Assembly (NCBI RefSeq): GCF_002150765.1
Contig: NZ_MUYM01000097.1
Coordinates: 1-56,853, forward strand
DNA from: Lentzea kentuckyensis
GTDB taxonomy: Bacteria > Actinomycetota > Actinomycetes > Mycobacteriales > Pseudonocardiaceae
DNA length: 56,853 bases
Direction of reading: 5' to 3'
The notes under the pieces are model-generated. The model did not search any database and was not told the origin of the DNA. It saw only the letters and a list, made by a program, of their open reading frames with translations. Positions 1 through 8,716 of the stretch are shown here, piece after piece. Made by a program: the position numbers and the translations under genes. The first letter of the stretch is position 1. Each line of letters begins with the position of its first letter.

Positions 1-93
1 GCCGACCCGCACGGTGCCAACGCGACCAGCCCGCGCAACCAGACCCGCCCCCCAACTTGAACCCCAACACCCGCGAGCGAGAAACTCCCGCCC

Positions 94-999
94 ATGGTGA
101 TGCCTACCGCCCCGCGCACCCGCAAGTCCTGGCTGCGGATGTTCCTGATGGGCCTGGCCCTCTGGCTGGCAACAGTCGCAATCACGTACATCACCGAGAA
201 CGCCAACCTGATCCCCACCATCGTGCTCCTGGGCAGCTTCCTGGTCCCGGCGACGTTCGTGGTCTGGGCGTTCGAACGCGGCCATTCCGGCGAGGTGACC
301 GGCGAAATCGTGTTCCGGACGTTCGCGGTAGGCGGCGTCCTCGGTGTCCTGGGCGCGTCGCTGCTGGAGACCTATCTGCTGCACCCGTCGCCGTGGCTGT
401 TCGTGGGCGTCGGCCTGATCGAAGAGGCGGTCAAGCTGGCCGCGCTGGCGCTGCTGTCCCGGCATCTGATGCACAAGTCCACAAGGGACGGGCTGGTGCT
501 CGGGGCCAGTGTCGGGTTCGGGTTCGCCGCGTTCGAGTCGGCCGGGTATGCGCTCACGGCCACGTTGACCGAGAACGGGCTGTCGTTGATGGACCTGGTC
601 ACTACGGAGTTGTTGCGCGGTCTGCTGGCGCCGTTCGGGCATGGGTTGTGGACGGCGATTCTTGGTGGGGTGTTGTTCTCGCGCAGTGTTCGCGAGCACT
701 TCATGCTCACCAGGCGGTTGCTTTGGGCTTATCTCGGAGTGTCGTTGCTGCATGCGTTGTGGGATTCGATGAACAGCATCGCTGTCGTCGTCACGGTTGT
801 GGTGACCGGTGAGCCGTGGCAGGAGCACGCGCGGTTGTTCGCCGTGTTGACGTGGCTCGGGCTTGCGCTGATCTCGGTGGTCGGCGTGGGCTGGCTGGTG
901 GGGCTGGTGCGGGTGTCGCGCCGGGAGTTCGCGCCGGTGCGCGGGTATCCCCTGCGCACCGACGCGCCCTGGTGGCCGGCTGGTCGGCCGCCTCAGTGA
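94..999 (+). CDS. PrsW-family intramembrane metalloprotease
   Basis: Predicted polytopic membrane protein of 301 residues with about eight hydrophobic segments. Seen: the family's metal-site motifs, EEAVK (about residue 110), FAAFES (about 147-152), PFGHGLWTA (about 179-187) and LLHALWDS (about 216-223). These supply the Glu and His residues that define PrsW/CPBP-like proteases. Known of the family: B. subtilis PrsW cuts anti-sigma factor RsiW within the membrane; actinobacterial substrates are mostly unknown. No anti-sigma gene lies beside it here. ATG at 94 was chosen; ATG at 100 is equally possible and neither has a strong Shine-Dalgarno. It converges on the next gene with only 4 bases between stops. 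Family is confident, substrate unknown. Confidence 0.88.
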   Translation: MVMPTAPRTRKSWLRMFLMGLALWLATVAITYITENANLIPTIVLLGSFLVPATFVVWAFERGHSGEVTGEIVFRTFAVGGVLGVLGASLLETYLLHPSPWLFVGVGLIEEAVKLAALALLSRHLMHKSTRDGLVLGASVGFGFAAFESAGYALTATLTENGLSLMDLVTTELLRGLLAPFGHGLWTAILGGVLFSRSVREHFMLTRRLLWAYLGVSLLHALWDSMNSIAVVVTVVVTGEPWQEHARLFAVLTWLGLALISVVGVGWLVGLVRVSRREFAPVRGYPLRTDAPWWPAGRPPQ

Positions 1000-1003
1000 G
1001 CTG

Positions 1004-3208
1004 CTAGCAGTTGTGGATGGCGGAGGTCGCGGACGACACGACCAGGTCCACGCCGGGCAGGGTGATGTGCGCGCCGTTGACCTTGAGGCCGCCGGGGACG
1101 TGCGCCTGTTCGTTGATCACGATCTTGCCGCCGGGCAGCGGGATGGTGGTGTTGGGGGCCGTGCTGACGGTGATCGGGAGGCCGGCGACGGTCAGTGCGC
1201 CGATGGTCACGTTGCCGGTCGCGCCGCCGCAGGTGCTGCGTGAGGTTGCCACCACGTCCCGCAGGGCGACGATGCCGATGCCTAGTTCCGCAACAGACGC
1301 GCGGGCGGTTGAGGTGCCGGGAGCCAGTGTTGTTACGACCGACGTGCACAGCGCGCGGGCGCCCACGGGCACGTTGGCAACACACGGCGGTGCGGTGGTC
1401 GTGGCGCGGGCTACGCGGACCTCACCTGTGTCGGGCGTGGGCGTCACTGTCAGGCCTAGCGCGCTGCCGGACAAGCCGAAACCACGGCCGGTCATGTGCT
1501 GCAGGCCGACTGTGGTGGACGCCTGGCTGGGTTCGTAGAACTGGTCGCCGGTGAAGGTCGCTGTCACGGGCACGGTTGCGGCGGCGTTCAGGGGTTGGTC
1601 GACAGAAGGGATGTCGCATTCCGCCACACCGGCGGGATCCGTTGTGTCCACACAGGATTGTGCGCCCAGGTTGAGTTCCACACTGCGGCCGGCGACGGGG
1701 GTGCCGTCGTCCTCGACGAGTTTGGCCGCGAGGCGGGCGGGTTCGGCGTTGGCGACGGTGGCGTCACCGATGTAAGCCAAGCTGGTTTCTTCTTTGGTGA
1801 CAACGAAATCGGCGCTTGCGCCAGAAGGAAGCAGGCCCTTGCTGCCCGCGAACGACGCGGTCAACGGGTATGTGCCCGCGGGTTCGCCAGGCGTGAGGGA
1901 GCACGACGCCACGCCGTCAAGATCGGTCACGGCGGTGCAGGTTTCGGTGTTGTTCAGTTTGAACACCACGGGCTGGGCGAAGACGGGGGAGCCGGATCCG
2001 GTCACGGTGAGGCGGGCGGAAACCGTTGCGGGGTCGTGGAAGTCGCCGGTCAGGGCACCGGTGTAGGTGAGCGTGGTCGGCTTGCGGGTGACCTCGAACT
2101 GGACCTCTGTGCTCGACGGCTGGTGCACCACGTCGCCGCCGTAGCCGATCGCCAACGGGTAGGTGCCCGCGACCTCGCCCGGGGTGATCGAGCAGGAGGC
2201 GACACCGGCCGAGTTGGTCGTGCCGGCGCAGGTTTCGTTGGCGTTGAGGCGGAAGACCAGCTGAGCATTGGCCACCGGGCCGCTCGCAGCGGTCAGGCGG
2301 GCGGAGAGTGTCACCGGGTCGCCGGTGAAGCCGGAGGCCGGGCCGGTGTAGGCGATCGTCGTGGACTCGACGAGGTAGCTGATGGTCACCGACGGCTCGT
2401 CGGAAGTCTCTTCGAGCACGAAGTTCGACACTCCCGCGCCCGCGCGTCCGGAGCCGTTGCCGCCGTCACCGCCGTCGACCGCGACGATCAACGGGGTCGG
2501 CGCCTGGAAGCCCGACGCGCCGCCTCCGCCACCGAACCAGCCACCGCCGCCTCCTCCCCCGCCGCCACCGCCGGCGGTCGCGGGGTTGCCGGGTGCACCG
2601 ACACCGCCGAGCCCGAAGATGCCGGGGAAGCCGGGGAAGCCGCCTGGTCCGGGGATTCCGGGTGTGCCACCGCTACCCGCACCGGCGTTGCCTCCATCGC
2701 TGCCCGAGATGCAGCCGATCGCGAAGCAACGTCCGCCGCCACCTCCGCCACCGGGCGCGACGACCACGCGGTCGCATCCCGAACAGATCCGCACGTCGCT
2801 CGCCCCGCCGCCGGCACCGCCCGCGAACGGTGTGCCGAACCCGCCGGACGCGCCGCCGCCGAAGCCGGGGTCACCGCCGGTCGCGCCGCTGCCGTCGCCG
2901 CCGTTCTGGCCGACGCCGACCACCAGCTGGGTGACACCCGCGGGAACGACGAGGTCGGCCGTCGCCCGGTAGCCCGGTCTGCCGCTCGGGGCCGAGTTGT
3001 CGCCGCCGTCGGCACCTTTGCCGCCGCGTCCGCCGATGGCCACCACGCGCAGTTTCGTGACGCCTGCGGGGATCGTGTAGGTCTGTTCGCCCCCGGTCGG
3101 GTGGAACGTCTTCGAGACGAAGTGGTCGGCGAGTGCCGGTGGAGCGATCACGACGCTCGCACCCATCAAACCGATGGTGAGCGCCGTCGCGAGCCTGGCT
3201 CGGGACAT
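1004..3208 (-). CDS. Secreted glycine-rich, Ig-like repeat, choice-of-anchor-P protein
   Basis: 734-residue exported protein. Seen in order: a signal peptide (about 1-27, ending PPALA-DH); a region to about residue 255 very rich in Gly runs with four Cys (SGCDR, FAIGCI) following a short beta-rich segment; three Ig-like repeats of about 95 residues (about 275-560), each with a pair of Cys near a GVASCS/GVAECD motif; and a C-terminal domain of about 165 residues with ASVAELGIG, PNTTIPLPG and INEQ motifs typical of the choice-of-anchor-P family. No LPXTG or transmembrane tail. Likely a surface-associated adhesive or structural protein; this is inference from architecture. The gene is monocistronic and divergent from the P450 gene, with a 170-bp region between them. 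Confidence 0.8.
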   Translation of the reverse strand: MSRARLATALTIGLMGASVVIAPPALADHFVSKTFHPTGGEQTYTIPAGVTKLRVVAIGGRGGKGADGGDNSAPSGRPGYRATADLVVPAGVTQLVVGVGQNGGDGSGATGGDPGFGGGASGGFGTPFAGGAGGGASDVRICSGCDRVVVAPGGGGGGGRCFAIGCISGSDGGNAGAGSGGTPGIPGPGGFPGFPGIFGLGGVGAPGNPATAGGGGGGGGGGGWFGGGGGASGFQAPTPLIVAVDGGDGGNGSGRAGAGVSNFVLEETSDEPSVTISYLVESTTIAYTGPASGFTGDPVTLSARLTAASGPVANAQLVFRLNANETCAGTTNSAGVASCSITPGEVAGTYPLAIGYGGDVVHQPSSTEVQFEVTRKPTTLTYTGALTGDFHDPATVSARLTVTGSGSPVFAQPVVFKLNNTETCTAVTDLDGVASCSLTPGEPAGTYPLTASFAGSKGLLPSGASADFVVTKEETSLAYIGDATVANAEPARLAAKLVEDDGTPVAGRSVELNLGAQSCVDTTDPAGVAECDIPSVDQPLNAAATVPVTATFTGDQFYEPSQASTTVGLQHMTGRGFGLSGSALGLTVTPTPDTGEVRVARATTTAPPCVANVPVGARALCTSVVTTLAPGTSTARASVAELGIGIVALRDVVATSRSTCGGATGNVTIGALTVAGLPITVSTAPNTTIPLPGGKIVINEQAHVPGGLKVNGAHITLPGVDLVVSSATSAIHNC

Positions 3209-3378
3209 CGAGGATGCCTTCCGTGCGGAGGGTCCCCGACCCGGCGAAAGGGTCTCGCACTCCAGTTCGCGGCGACACGAACTTCACCCGAACGCGTAGC
3301 GAAGTGAGCCGAACGGCCGCCGGACCAACTAACGACATCGCGGACCGTGCACCGGCGCGGTGTGGCACTGTCCTGACC

Positions 3379-4563
3379 ATGATTCCGGAGGTCGTGCGGT
3401 TCCGGCAGGCAGATCTTCTCGGCGCCCTGCACCGGAGGTTCGGGCCCGTGGTGCGGATGGGGCCGTACACCTACCTGCTCGGACCGGAGGCCAACCGGTT
3501 CGTGTTCGCCAACTCCGAGCTGTTCGAGATGGAGCGGGCGTTCCAGGTGCTGGTGCCGGTGGACGGGCCCACGTCGTTGATCGTCAGCGACGGCGAGGAC
3601 CACAAACGGCGGCGCCGGCACGTGCAGCCCGCGTTGGCGCACCGGCAGATCGCGAACCACGTGCCGGTCATGCGGGCCAACGCGGAGGCCACGCTCGACG
3701 CGTGGCGGCCAGGCGAGACGGTGGACGTCTACCAGGAGTTCCGGCGGGCGATCCGGCGCAGCACGATCCACGCGTTGTTCGGCGAGAAGCTGGCCCAGGA
3801 CGCGGAGTTCTTCGGCGCGCACCTGCAGTTGCTGATCAACCTGATCGACCGCAACCCAGCGGTGGTCACCTTGCTGCGAAAGACAAAAGCACCGGCTTGG
3901 CGCAACGCGATGAGAGCGCGCAGAGCCGTTGACGCGCGGGTCTACAAGGCGATCGAGGAAACGCGTCAGGGCAACACGGCCGGAGACGTGCTCACCTCTC
4001 TCGTGCAGAGCGACGGGTTGAGCGACCTCGAAGTGCGCGACCAGGTCGTCACGCTGATCGCAGCGGGCTACGAGACGACCAGCGGCGCAATGGCGTGGGC
4101 GGTATTCAACCTGTTGCGGCACAACGGGGTTTGGGAGCGCGCAAGAGAGGACGACGACTACCTGGCCAACGTCGTCAACGAGACGCTACGGCTGTATCCG
4201 CCCGCGGTGATTTCGGCACGGGTGGCCGCACAGCCGTTCGAGTTCGTCGGCAAGAAGATCAAGGAAGGCACGTTCCTGCTGTACAGCCCGTACGTCACGC
4301 ATCGACTGGCCGAAGTGTGGCCGGATCCGCTGCGGTTCGACCCGGACCGGTGGGAACACAAGCCGGCGCCGCACGAGTTCCTGCCGTTCGGCGGCGGACC
4401 GCACCGGTGCATCGGGGCCGGGCTCGCGACGACCGAGTTGACCGTGATGCTGAAAGCGTTGCTGCAGCGGCCGAAACCTGAACTGCTCCCCCAGCGCCTC
4501 ACACCCACCAGCGTCGCCGCGATGCGCCCGAAGCACGGCCTCAGAATCCGAGTAGGAGGATGA
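3379..4563 (+). CDS. Cytochrome P450
   Basis: Heme-thiolate monooxygenase, 394 residues from the ATG at 3379. Seen: I-helix AGYETTS, K-helix ETLRLYPP (ExxR), PERF-like FDPDRW, and the heme loop LPFGGGPHRCIG with the ligand Cys. All core motifs are intact. An open frame continues upstream to 3214 but those residues (Arg/Pro-rich) do not resemble a P450 N-terminus, so the internal ATG was chosen. It is slightly shorter than usual because the N-terminus begins directly at the first helices. No ferredoxin or reductase gene is adjacent, so redox partners must come from elsewhere. Substrate unknown. The stop overlaps the convergent DUF1772 gene by 23 bases. Confidence 0.93.
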   Translation: MIPEVVRFRQADLLGALHRRFGPVVRMGPYTYLLGPEANRFVFANSELFEMERAFQVLVPVDGPTSLIVSDGEDHKRRRRHVQPALAHRQIANHVPVMRANAEATLDAWRPGETVDVYQEFRRAIRRSTIHALFGEKLAQDAEFFGAHLQLLINLIDRNPAVVTLLRKTKAPAWRNAMRARRAVDARVYKAIEETRQGNTAGDVLTSLVQSDGLSDLEVRDQVVTLIAAGYETTSGAMAWAVFNLLRHNGVWERAREDDDYLANVVNETLRLYPPAVISARVAAQPFEFVGKKIKEGTFLLYSPYVTHRLAEVWPDPLRFDPDRWEHKPAPHEFLPFGGGPHRCIGAGLATTELTVMLKALLQRPKPELLPQRLTPTSVAAMRPKHGLRIRVGG

Positions 4564-4951
4564 CCGTCGAGCCGAGGCACGCGACGCCGCGTACGTGGTT
4601 CCAGAGCGTCCACTTGCGCAGGTACTCGGGCCAGTAGGCGTCGTCGGTGCGTTCGAGGCGGTTGTTCATCGGCACGTTGACGGCCATCGTGAGCAGGAAG
4701 CAGCCGACGATGTAGAGCAGTCCGCCCACGATCCTGCCCTCGAAGACCTCGATGCCGCACAACACGACGTTGCCGAGGAACACCAGCAGGAACAGCGGGT
4801 TCTGGATGCGGACGTTGATCCGGCGCATCGCACCGCGGGCGTGCTCGGCCGGCAGGTCGGCGAGGCCCGGCATGACGGCGGTGGAGAAGGCGAAGAACAG
4901 GCCGGCCATCAGGCCGGACGCGGCGACTGCGATCAGCGTGATTATCCCCAT
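4541..4951 (-). CDS. DUF1772 / anthrone-oxygenase-like membrane protein
   Basis: 136-residue integral membrane protein with four predicted helices. Seen: an N-terminal helix with GLMAGLFFAFSTAVMPGL, then NVRIQNPLF, VNVPMNNRLE and a conserved W-x-x-W-N-H-V-R segment, a pattern typical of DUF1772 proteins. Some relatives are annotated as anthrone oxygenases or noncatalytic partners; a catalytic role here is not shown. ATG at 4951 was chosen because upstream in-frame residues are polar and run into the divergent AraC gene. The 82-bp divergent spacing from the AraC-type regulator suggests that the regulator controls this gene. Confidence 0.82.
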   Translation of the reverse strand: MGIITLIAVAASGLMAGLFFAFSTAVMPGLADLPAEHARGAMRRINVRIQNPLFLLVFLGNVVLCGIEVFEGRIVGGLLYIVGCFLLTMAVNVPMNNRLERTDDAYWPEYLRKWTLWNHVRGVACLGSTVILLLGF

Positions 4952-5033
4952 GACGCTCACTGTGTCCCGCGAAGGCCGGACTCTCAATGACATTTCGTCG
5001 CGCAAACTTGCTCGTTCGTCCAGAATCAACACC

Positions 5034-5936
5034 ATGACGGACGCGCTGGGCGAGGCCCTGCACCTGATGAGGATGTCCGGCACCTTCTACTGCCGGACCG
5101 AGCTCACCGAGCCGTGGGGCCTCACGATGCCCGACATGACGGACTGCCTGTGGTTCCACGTCCTCACCAGCGGCAGCTGCGAGATCGAGGTCGGCGGCAA
5201 GATCACGTCACTCGAACCCGGCGACGTGCTGCTCGTGCCCGGCGGTGAGGGCCATCGGCTGTTCAGCGGTTCAGGTGCGGAAACGCCTCTCGTCACAACG
5301 CTGCCGCACACGTTCGAGACCGACAGCTACGCGATCCTGCAACATGGCGACGGTGGCGCCGTGACGCATCTCGTGTGTGGTGCGGTCCGCTTCGACCACC
5401 CGGCGGCGAAGCACCTCATCAAAGTGTTGCCGCACGTGTTGTACGTCCGCCAAGCCGACGACATGCGCGCCACCATCGACCTGATGGCCGCCGAGGCACG
5501 CAACCTGCGTCCTGGCGGCGAAGCGGTCATCACCAGACTCGCGGACGTCTTGGTGATCCAGACGATCCGCTCGTGGCTCGCCAACGACCCGGCGGCGCGC
5601 ACCGGCTGGTTGGGTGCGTTGCAGGACCAGCAGATCGGGCAGGCACTGGCGTTGATCCACCGTGACCCCGCACAGCCGTGGACCGTCGAACGCCTCGCGC
5701 ACCAAACCGCGATGTCACGGTCGGCGTTCGCGGCACGGTTCACGGACCTGGTCGGCGAACCGGCGATGCGATACGTCACGCGGTGGCGCATGCACGTCGC
5801 GATGAACCGCCTCAAAGACCGCGACACCACGGTCAGCGAGATCGCACGCGGCCTCGGTTACGAGTCGGAGGCCGCGTTCAGCCGGGCGTTCAAACGGATC
5901 GTCGGGGTCTCCCCCGGTCAGGCGCGGGTGGGCTGA
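5034..5936 (+). CDS. AraC-family regulator with N-terminal cupin
   Basis: 300-residue transcription factor. Seen: an N-terminal cupin sensor (about 20-190; VGGKITSLEPGDVLLVPGG is the characteristic double-stranded beta-helix turn) followed by two helix-turn-helix units (about 200-297) containing WTVERLAHQTAMSRSAF and TVSEIARGLGYESEAAFSR, ending in GVSPGQ. This matches the cupin_6-AraC group. ATG at 5034 is the start; earlier in-frame codons lie in antisense of the DUF1772 gene. Effector unknown. Divergent from DUF1772, convergent with the VOC gene (19-base overlap of ends). Confidence 0.93.
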   Translation: MTDALGEALHLMRMSGTFYCRTELTEPWGLTMPDMTDCLWFHVLTSGSCEIEVGGKITSLEPGDVLLVPGGEGHRLFSGSGAETPLVTTLPHTFETDSYAILQHGDGGAVTHLVCGAVRFDHPAAKHLIKVLPHVLYVRQADDMRATIDLMAAEARNLRPGGEAVITRLADVLVIQTIRSWLANDPAARTGWLGALQDQQIGQALALIHRDPAQPWTVERLAHQTAMSRSAFAARFTDLVGEPAMRYVTRWRMHVAMNRLKDRDTTVSEIARGLGYESEAAFSRAFKRIVGVSPGQARVG

Positions 5937-6292
5937 AGCAGGTCCCAGCGGTTGCCGTAGAGGTCCTCGAACACGGCCACGCGACCGTAGACCTCGTCGC
6001 GAGGCGTCTCCAGGAACTTCACGCCGAACGCGGTCATGCGCGCGTGGTCGCGGTCGAAGTCGTCGGTGGTGAGGAAGAACCCGACACGGCCACCGGTCTG
6101 GTCGCCGACTCGTGCCTTCTCCTCCTCCGAGGAGGCCTGCGCCAACAACAAAGACGCCCCACCACCTGCGGAAACCACAACCCAGCGCTTGCCGTCCTGC
6201 GGCAGGTCCTCCACCAACGCGAACCCGAGACCGTCCACGTAGAAGCGGATCGCCTCGTCGTAGTCACGGACAACCAAGGTCACCAAACCCAT
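5918..6292 (-). CDS. VOC-family (glyoxalase/bleomycin-resistance fold) protein
   Basis: 124-residue single-domain VOC protein with paired beta-alpha-beta-beta-beta modules: TLVVRDYDEAIRFYVDGLGF at the N-terminus, FFLTTDDFDRDHARM in the middle and VAVFEDLYGNRWDLLQP at the end, where the terminal Glu/Asp region supplies a metal ligand in the fold. Substrate cannot be told from sequence; relatives range from glyoxalases to antibiotic-binding proteins and uncharacterised enzymes. ATG at 6292 was chosen; a GTG at 6301 adds three residues. Convergent with the AraC gene; divergent from the MHS transporter 35 bp away. Confidence 0.88.
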   Translation of the reverse strand: MGLVTLVVRDYDEAIRFYVDGLGFALVEDLPQDGKRWVVVSAGGGASLLLAQASSEEEKARVGDQTGGRVGFFLTTDDFDRDHARMTAFGVKFLETPRDEVYGRVAVFEDLYGNRWDLLQPTRA

Positions 6293-6327
6293 AGATCGCA
6301 CGCCGCTGAGTGTGTCAGGGTGCGTCC

Positions 6328-7593
6328 ATGGCGGTTACATCGGAGACGCATCGACTGCCCGTACGCACGCTCGTCGCCTCAAGCGCGGGCAACGCGGTGG
6401 AGTGGTTCGACTGGGGCATCTACACCGCGTTCAGCATCTACTTCGCGACGCAGATCTTCCCTTCCGGCAACGAAACCGCGGCGCTGCTGAGCACGTTCGC
6501 CACGTTCGCGCTCGCCTTCTTCTTCCGTCCGCTCGGCGGGTATCTGCTCGGCCGGTTCGCGGACCTCAAGGGCCGCCGCACCGCGATGCTGCTGACGATC
6601 GTGCTGATGTCCGGTGGGTCGGTCGCGATCGGGCTGCTGCCGACGTTCGAGCAGGTCGGCTGGCTCTCGCCGGTGTTGCTGGTGCTCGCCCGCATCGCGC
6701 AGGGCATGGCGCTCGGCGGCGAGGTGTCGAACGCGTCGGCGTACCTCGCCGAGATCGCGCCCGCCGCCCACCGCGGCCGCTACTCGTCGTTCTTCTACAT
6801 CTCGACCGGTGCGGCGGTGCTGATCGCGTCGCTGCTCGGGTTCTTCCTGTCCCGCAACCTCGACAAGGCGGCGATGGCCTCCTACGGCTGGCGCGTGCCG
6901 TTCCTGATCGGCGGTGTGCTCGGCCTGATCGGGCTGTGGCTGCGACGGGAGCTCAAGGAGACCGAGCAGTTCGAGGAGAACAAGGCGAAGGCCGAAAGCC
7001 TGCGCAGCCCGTTGCTGATGACGCTCAAGGAACACCCGAAGGCCGTCGGTCAGCTCATCGGCATCACGCTGCTGTCGACGCTGAGCTTCTACACGTTCTT
7101 CTCCGCGCTGACGCCGTTCGCGGTGAAGACCAAGGGCGCCAACGACATGGACGTGTTCCTCGCGCTGTCGGTCGGCACGGTGGTGTTCATCGCGCTGCAG
7201 TACCCGATGGGGTGGCTGGCCGACCGCTACGGCCGCAAACCGCAGATGCTCGTGTGGTCCGGCGCGATGGCCTTGCTGGTCGTACCGCTGTCCACACTGG
7301 TCAAACCCGGCCTGGCGAACCTCGTGATCGTGTTCTGCGTCGGGCTCGGCCTGTACACAGCACTCACGTCGATCGCGCCCGCGATCATGAGCGAGCTGTT
7401 CCCGACCGAACTGCGCGGGCTCGGCATCGGCGCCTGGTACAACCTCACCGTCGCGCTGTTCGGCGGGACCGCGCCGCTGGTCATCCAGGCCGTGGGCGGC
7501 ACGGTCTTCTTCTGGTACGTCACGGTGGCCGCGGTGATCACGTTCCTGGTGGTCCTGACGCTGCCTGAGACGAAGGGCGCCGAACTCACCTAG
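6328..7593 (+). CDS. MHS-family (ProP/KgtP-like) proton symporter
   Basis: 421-residue major facilitator with 12 predicted helices. Seen: the MHS start signature GNAVEWFDWGIYTAF, the loop 2-3 motif A as GRFADLKGRRTAM, a second copy in loop 8-9 as LADRYGRKP, and SELFPTELRGLGIG. Known family members take up osmolytes, dicarboxylates, shikimate or aromatic acids with protons. No catabolic genes flank it, so the substrate is open. ATG at 6328 was preferred over an in-frame codon at 6310. The 3' end overlaps the convergent proB gene by 8 bases. Confidence 0.92.
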   Translation: MAVTSETHRLPVRTLVASSAGNAVEWFDWGIYTAFSIYFATQIFPSGNETAALLSTFATFALAFFFRPLGGYLLGRFADLKGRRTAMLLTIVLMSGGSVAIGLLPTFEQVGWLSPVLLVLARIAQGMALGGEVSNASAYLAEIAPAAHRGRYSSFFYISTGAAVLIASLLGFFLSRNLDKAAMASYGWRVPFLIGGVLGLIGLWLRRELKETEQFEENKAKAESLRSPLLMTLKEHPKAVGQLIGITLLSTLSFYTFFSALTPFAVKTKGANDMDVFLALSVGTVVFIALQYPMGWLADRYGRKPQMLVWSGAMALLVVPLSTLVKPGLANLVIVFCVGLGLYTALTSIAPAIMSELFPTELRGLGIGAWYNLTVALFGGTAPLVIQAVGGTVFFWYVTVAAVITFLVVLTLPETKGAELT

Positions 7594-8713
7594 TCAGCGG
7601 CACCAGGTCATCGGCGTGCACGACCTCGCGGCGCTGTTCCGCCGGCAGGTCGTGGCTCTTGCGGCCGATCAACGACGGCAACTCCGTCGAGTCGTAGCCG
7701 ACCACACCGCGGGCCACGACCTCGCCCGCCAGGCTGACCAGTTCCACGACGTCGCCCGCCTCGAAGTCGCCGTCCACACCGGTGATTCCGGCAGCCAGCA
7801 ACGACCTGCGCCGGCCGACCACCGCGGCGACCGCGCCGTCGTCGAGGTGCAGGCGGCCGTTCGCGTCGGTGGCGTAGCCGAGCCAGAAGCGGCGCGCGGT
7901 GAGGCGGGAGCCGGTGGCGGCGAAGGCCGTGCCGACGTCGGCGGTCGAGAGAGCGCGCTGTGCTTCGGCGGCGCCGGTCAGCAGTACCGGGATGCCCGCG
8001 GACGAGGCCAGCCGGGCGGCCGCCAGCTTCGAGGCCATGCCACCGGTGCCCAGTCCTGAGGCGCCGACGGTCCCAGCCTGCACACCATCCACATCGGACG
8101 CCGAGGTGACCTCGGAGATGCGGACCGCGCCGGGTTTGCGCGGGTCGCCGGAGTAGAGGGCGTCCACGTCGGACAGCAGGAACAACGCGTCGGCGCCGAC
8201 CAGGTGCGCCACCAGGGCGGCGAGCCGGTCGTTGTCGCCGAAGCGGATCTCCTCGGTGGCGACGGTGTCGTTCTCGTTCACGACCGGGACCGCACCCAGG
8301 GCCAGCAGCCGCGAGAACGTGCGCTGCGCGTTGCGGTAGTGGGCGCGGCGCACCACGTCGTCGGCGGTCAGCAGGACCTGGCCGACGGTCAGGGAGTAGC
8401 GGCCGAACGAGTTCGCGTAGGCGTGCGCCAACGTCAACTGCCCGACACTCGCCGCGGCCTGCTGGGTGGCGAGGTCGCGCGGGCGCCGGGACAGCTTCAA
8501 CGGCGCCAGGCCCGCGGCGATCGCGCCGGACGAGACCAGGACGACCTGGCTGCTGGCGGCGCACCGGGCGGCGAGGGCGTCGACCAGCGCGTCGAGACGC
8601 GCCGGATCGAGGCCGCCCTCGGCCGTCGTCAGAGAAGAAGAACCGACCTTCACCACGATGCGGTTCGCCGAGGCGATCGCGTTGCGGGCTTGTGAGACCA
8701 CGGGGGCCGTCAC
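7586..8713 (-). CDS. proB: Glutamate 5-kinase
   Basis: 375 residues. Cytosolic enzyme phosphorylating glutamate at the gamma-carboxyl in the first step of proline synthesis. Seen: an amino-acid kinase domain (about 1-265) with IVVKVGSSSL, VSSGAIAAGL, VNENDTVATEEIRFGDND and GTGGMASKLAAA, then a C-terminal PUA domain (about 275-370) with GDVVELVSLAGEVVARG. Full length for ProB. The start is 3 bp from the obg stop, so it is cotranscribed as the last gene of the rplU-rpmA-obg-proB order common in actinobacteria. proA is not in the window. Confidence 0.97.
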   Translation of the reverse strand: MTAPVVSQARNAIASANRIVVKVGSSSLTTAEGGLDPARLDALVDALAARCAASSQVVLVSSGAIAAGLAPLKLSRRPRDLATQQAAASVGQLTLAHAYANSFGRYSLTVGQVLLTADDVVRRAHYRNAQRTFSRLLALGAVPVVNENDTVATEEIRFGDNDRLAALVAHLVGADALFLLSDVDALYSGDPRKPGAVRISEVTSASDVDGVQAGTVGASGLGTGGMASKLAAARLASSAGIPVLLTGAAEAQRALSTADVGTAFAATGSRLTARRFWLGYATDANGRLHLDDGAVAAVVGRRRSLLAAGITGVDGDFEAGDVVELVSLAGEVVARGVVGYDSTELPSLIGRKSHDLPAEQRREVVHADDLVPLTR

Positions 8714-8716
8714 GTT

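Noticed and set aside
1..60. A possible 3' end of a gene at the left edge (frame 1, stop at 58-60)
   Set aside because: Only 19 codons are visible, no motif is present and another frame stays open equally well, so it cannot be supported.
5918..6301. GTG start at 6301 for the VOC gene
   Set aside because: ATG at 6292 gives the normal family start MGLVTLVV; the added three residues have no support.
3379..7593. A secondary-metabolite cluster around the P450
   Set aside because: No synthase, NRPS, PKS, terpene or RiPP genes lie nearby; the neighbours are regulators and transporters of unrelated kinds.
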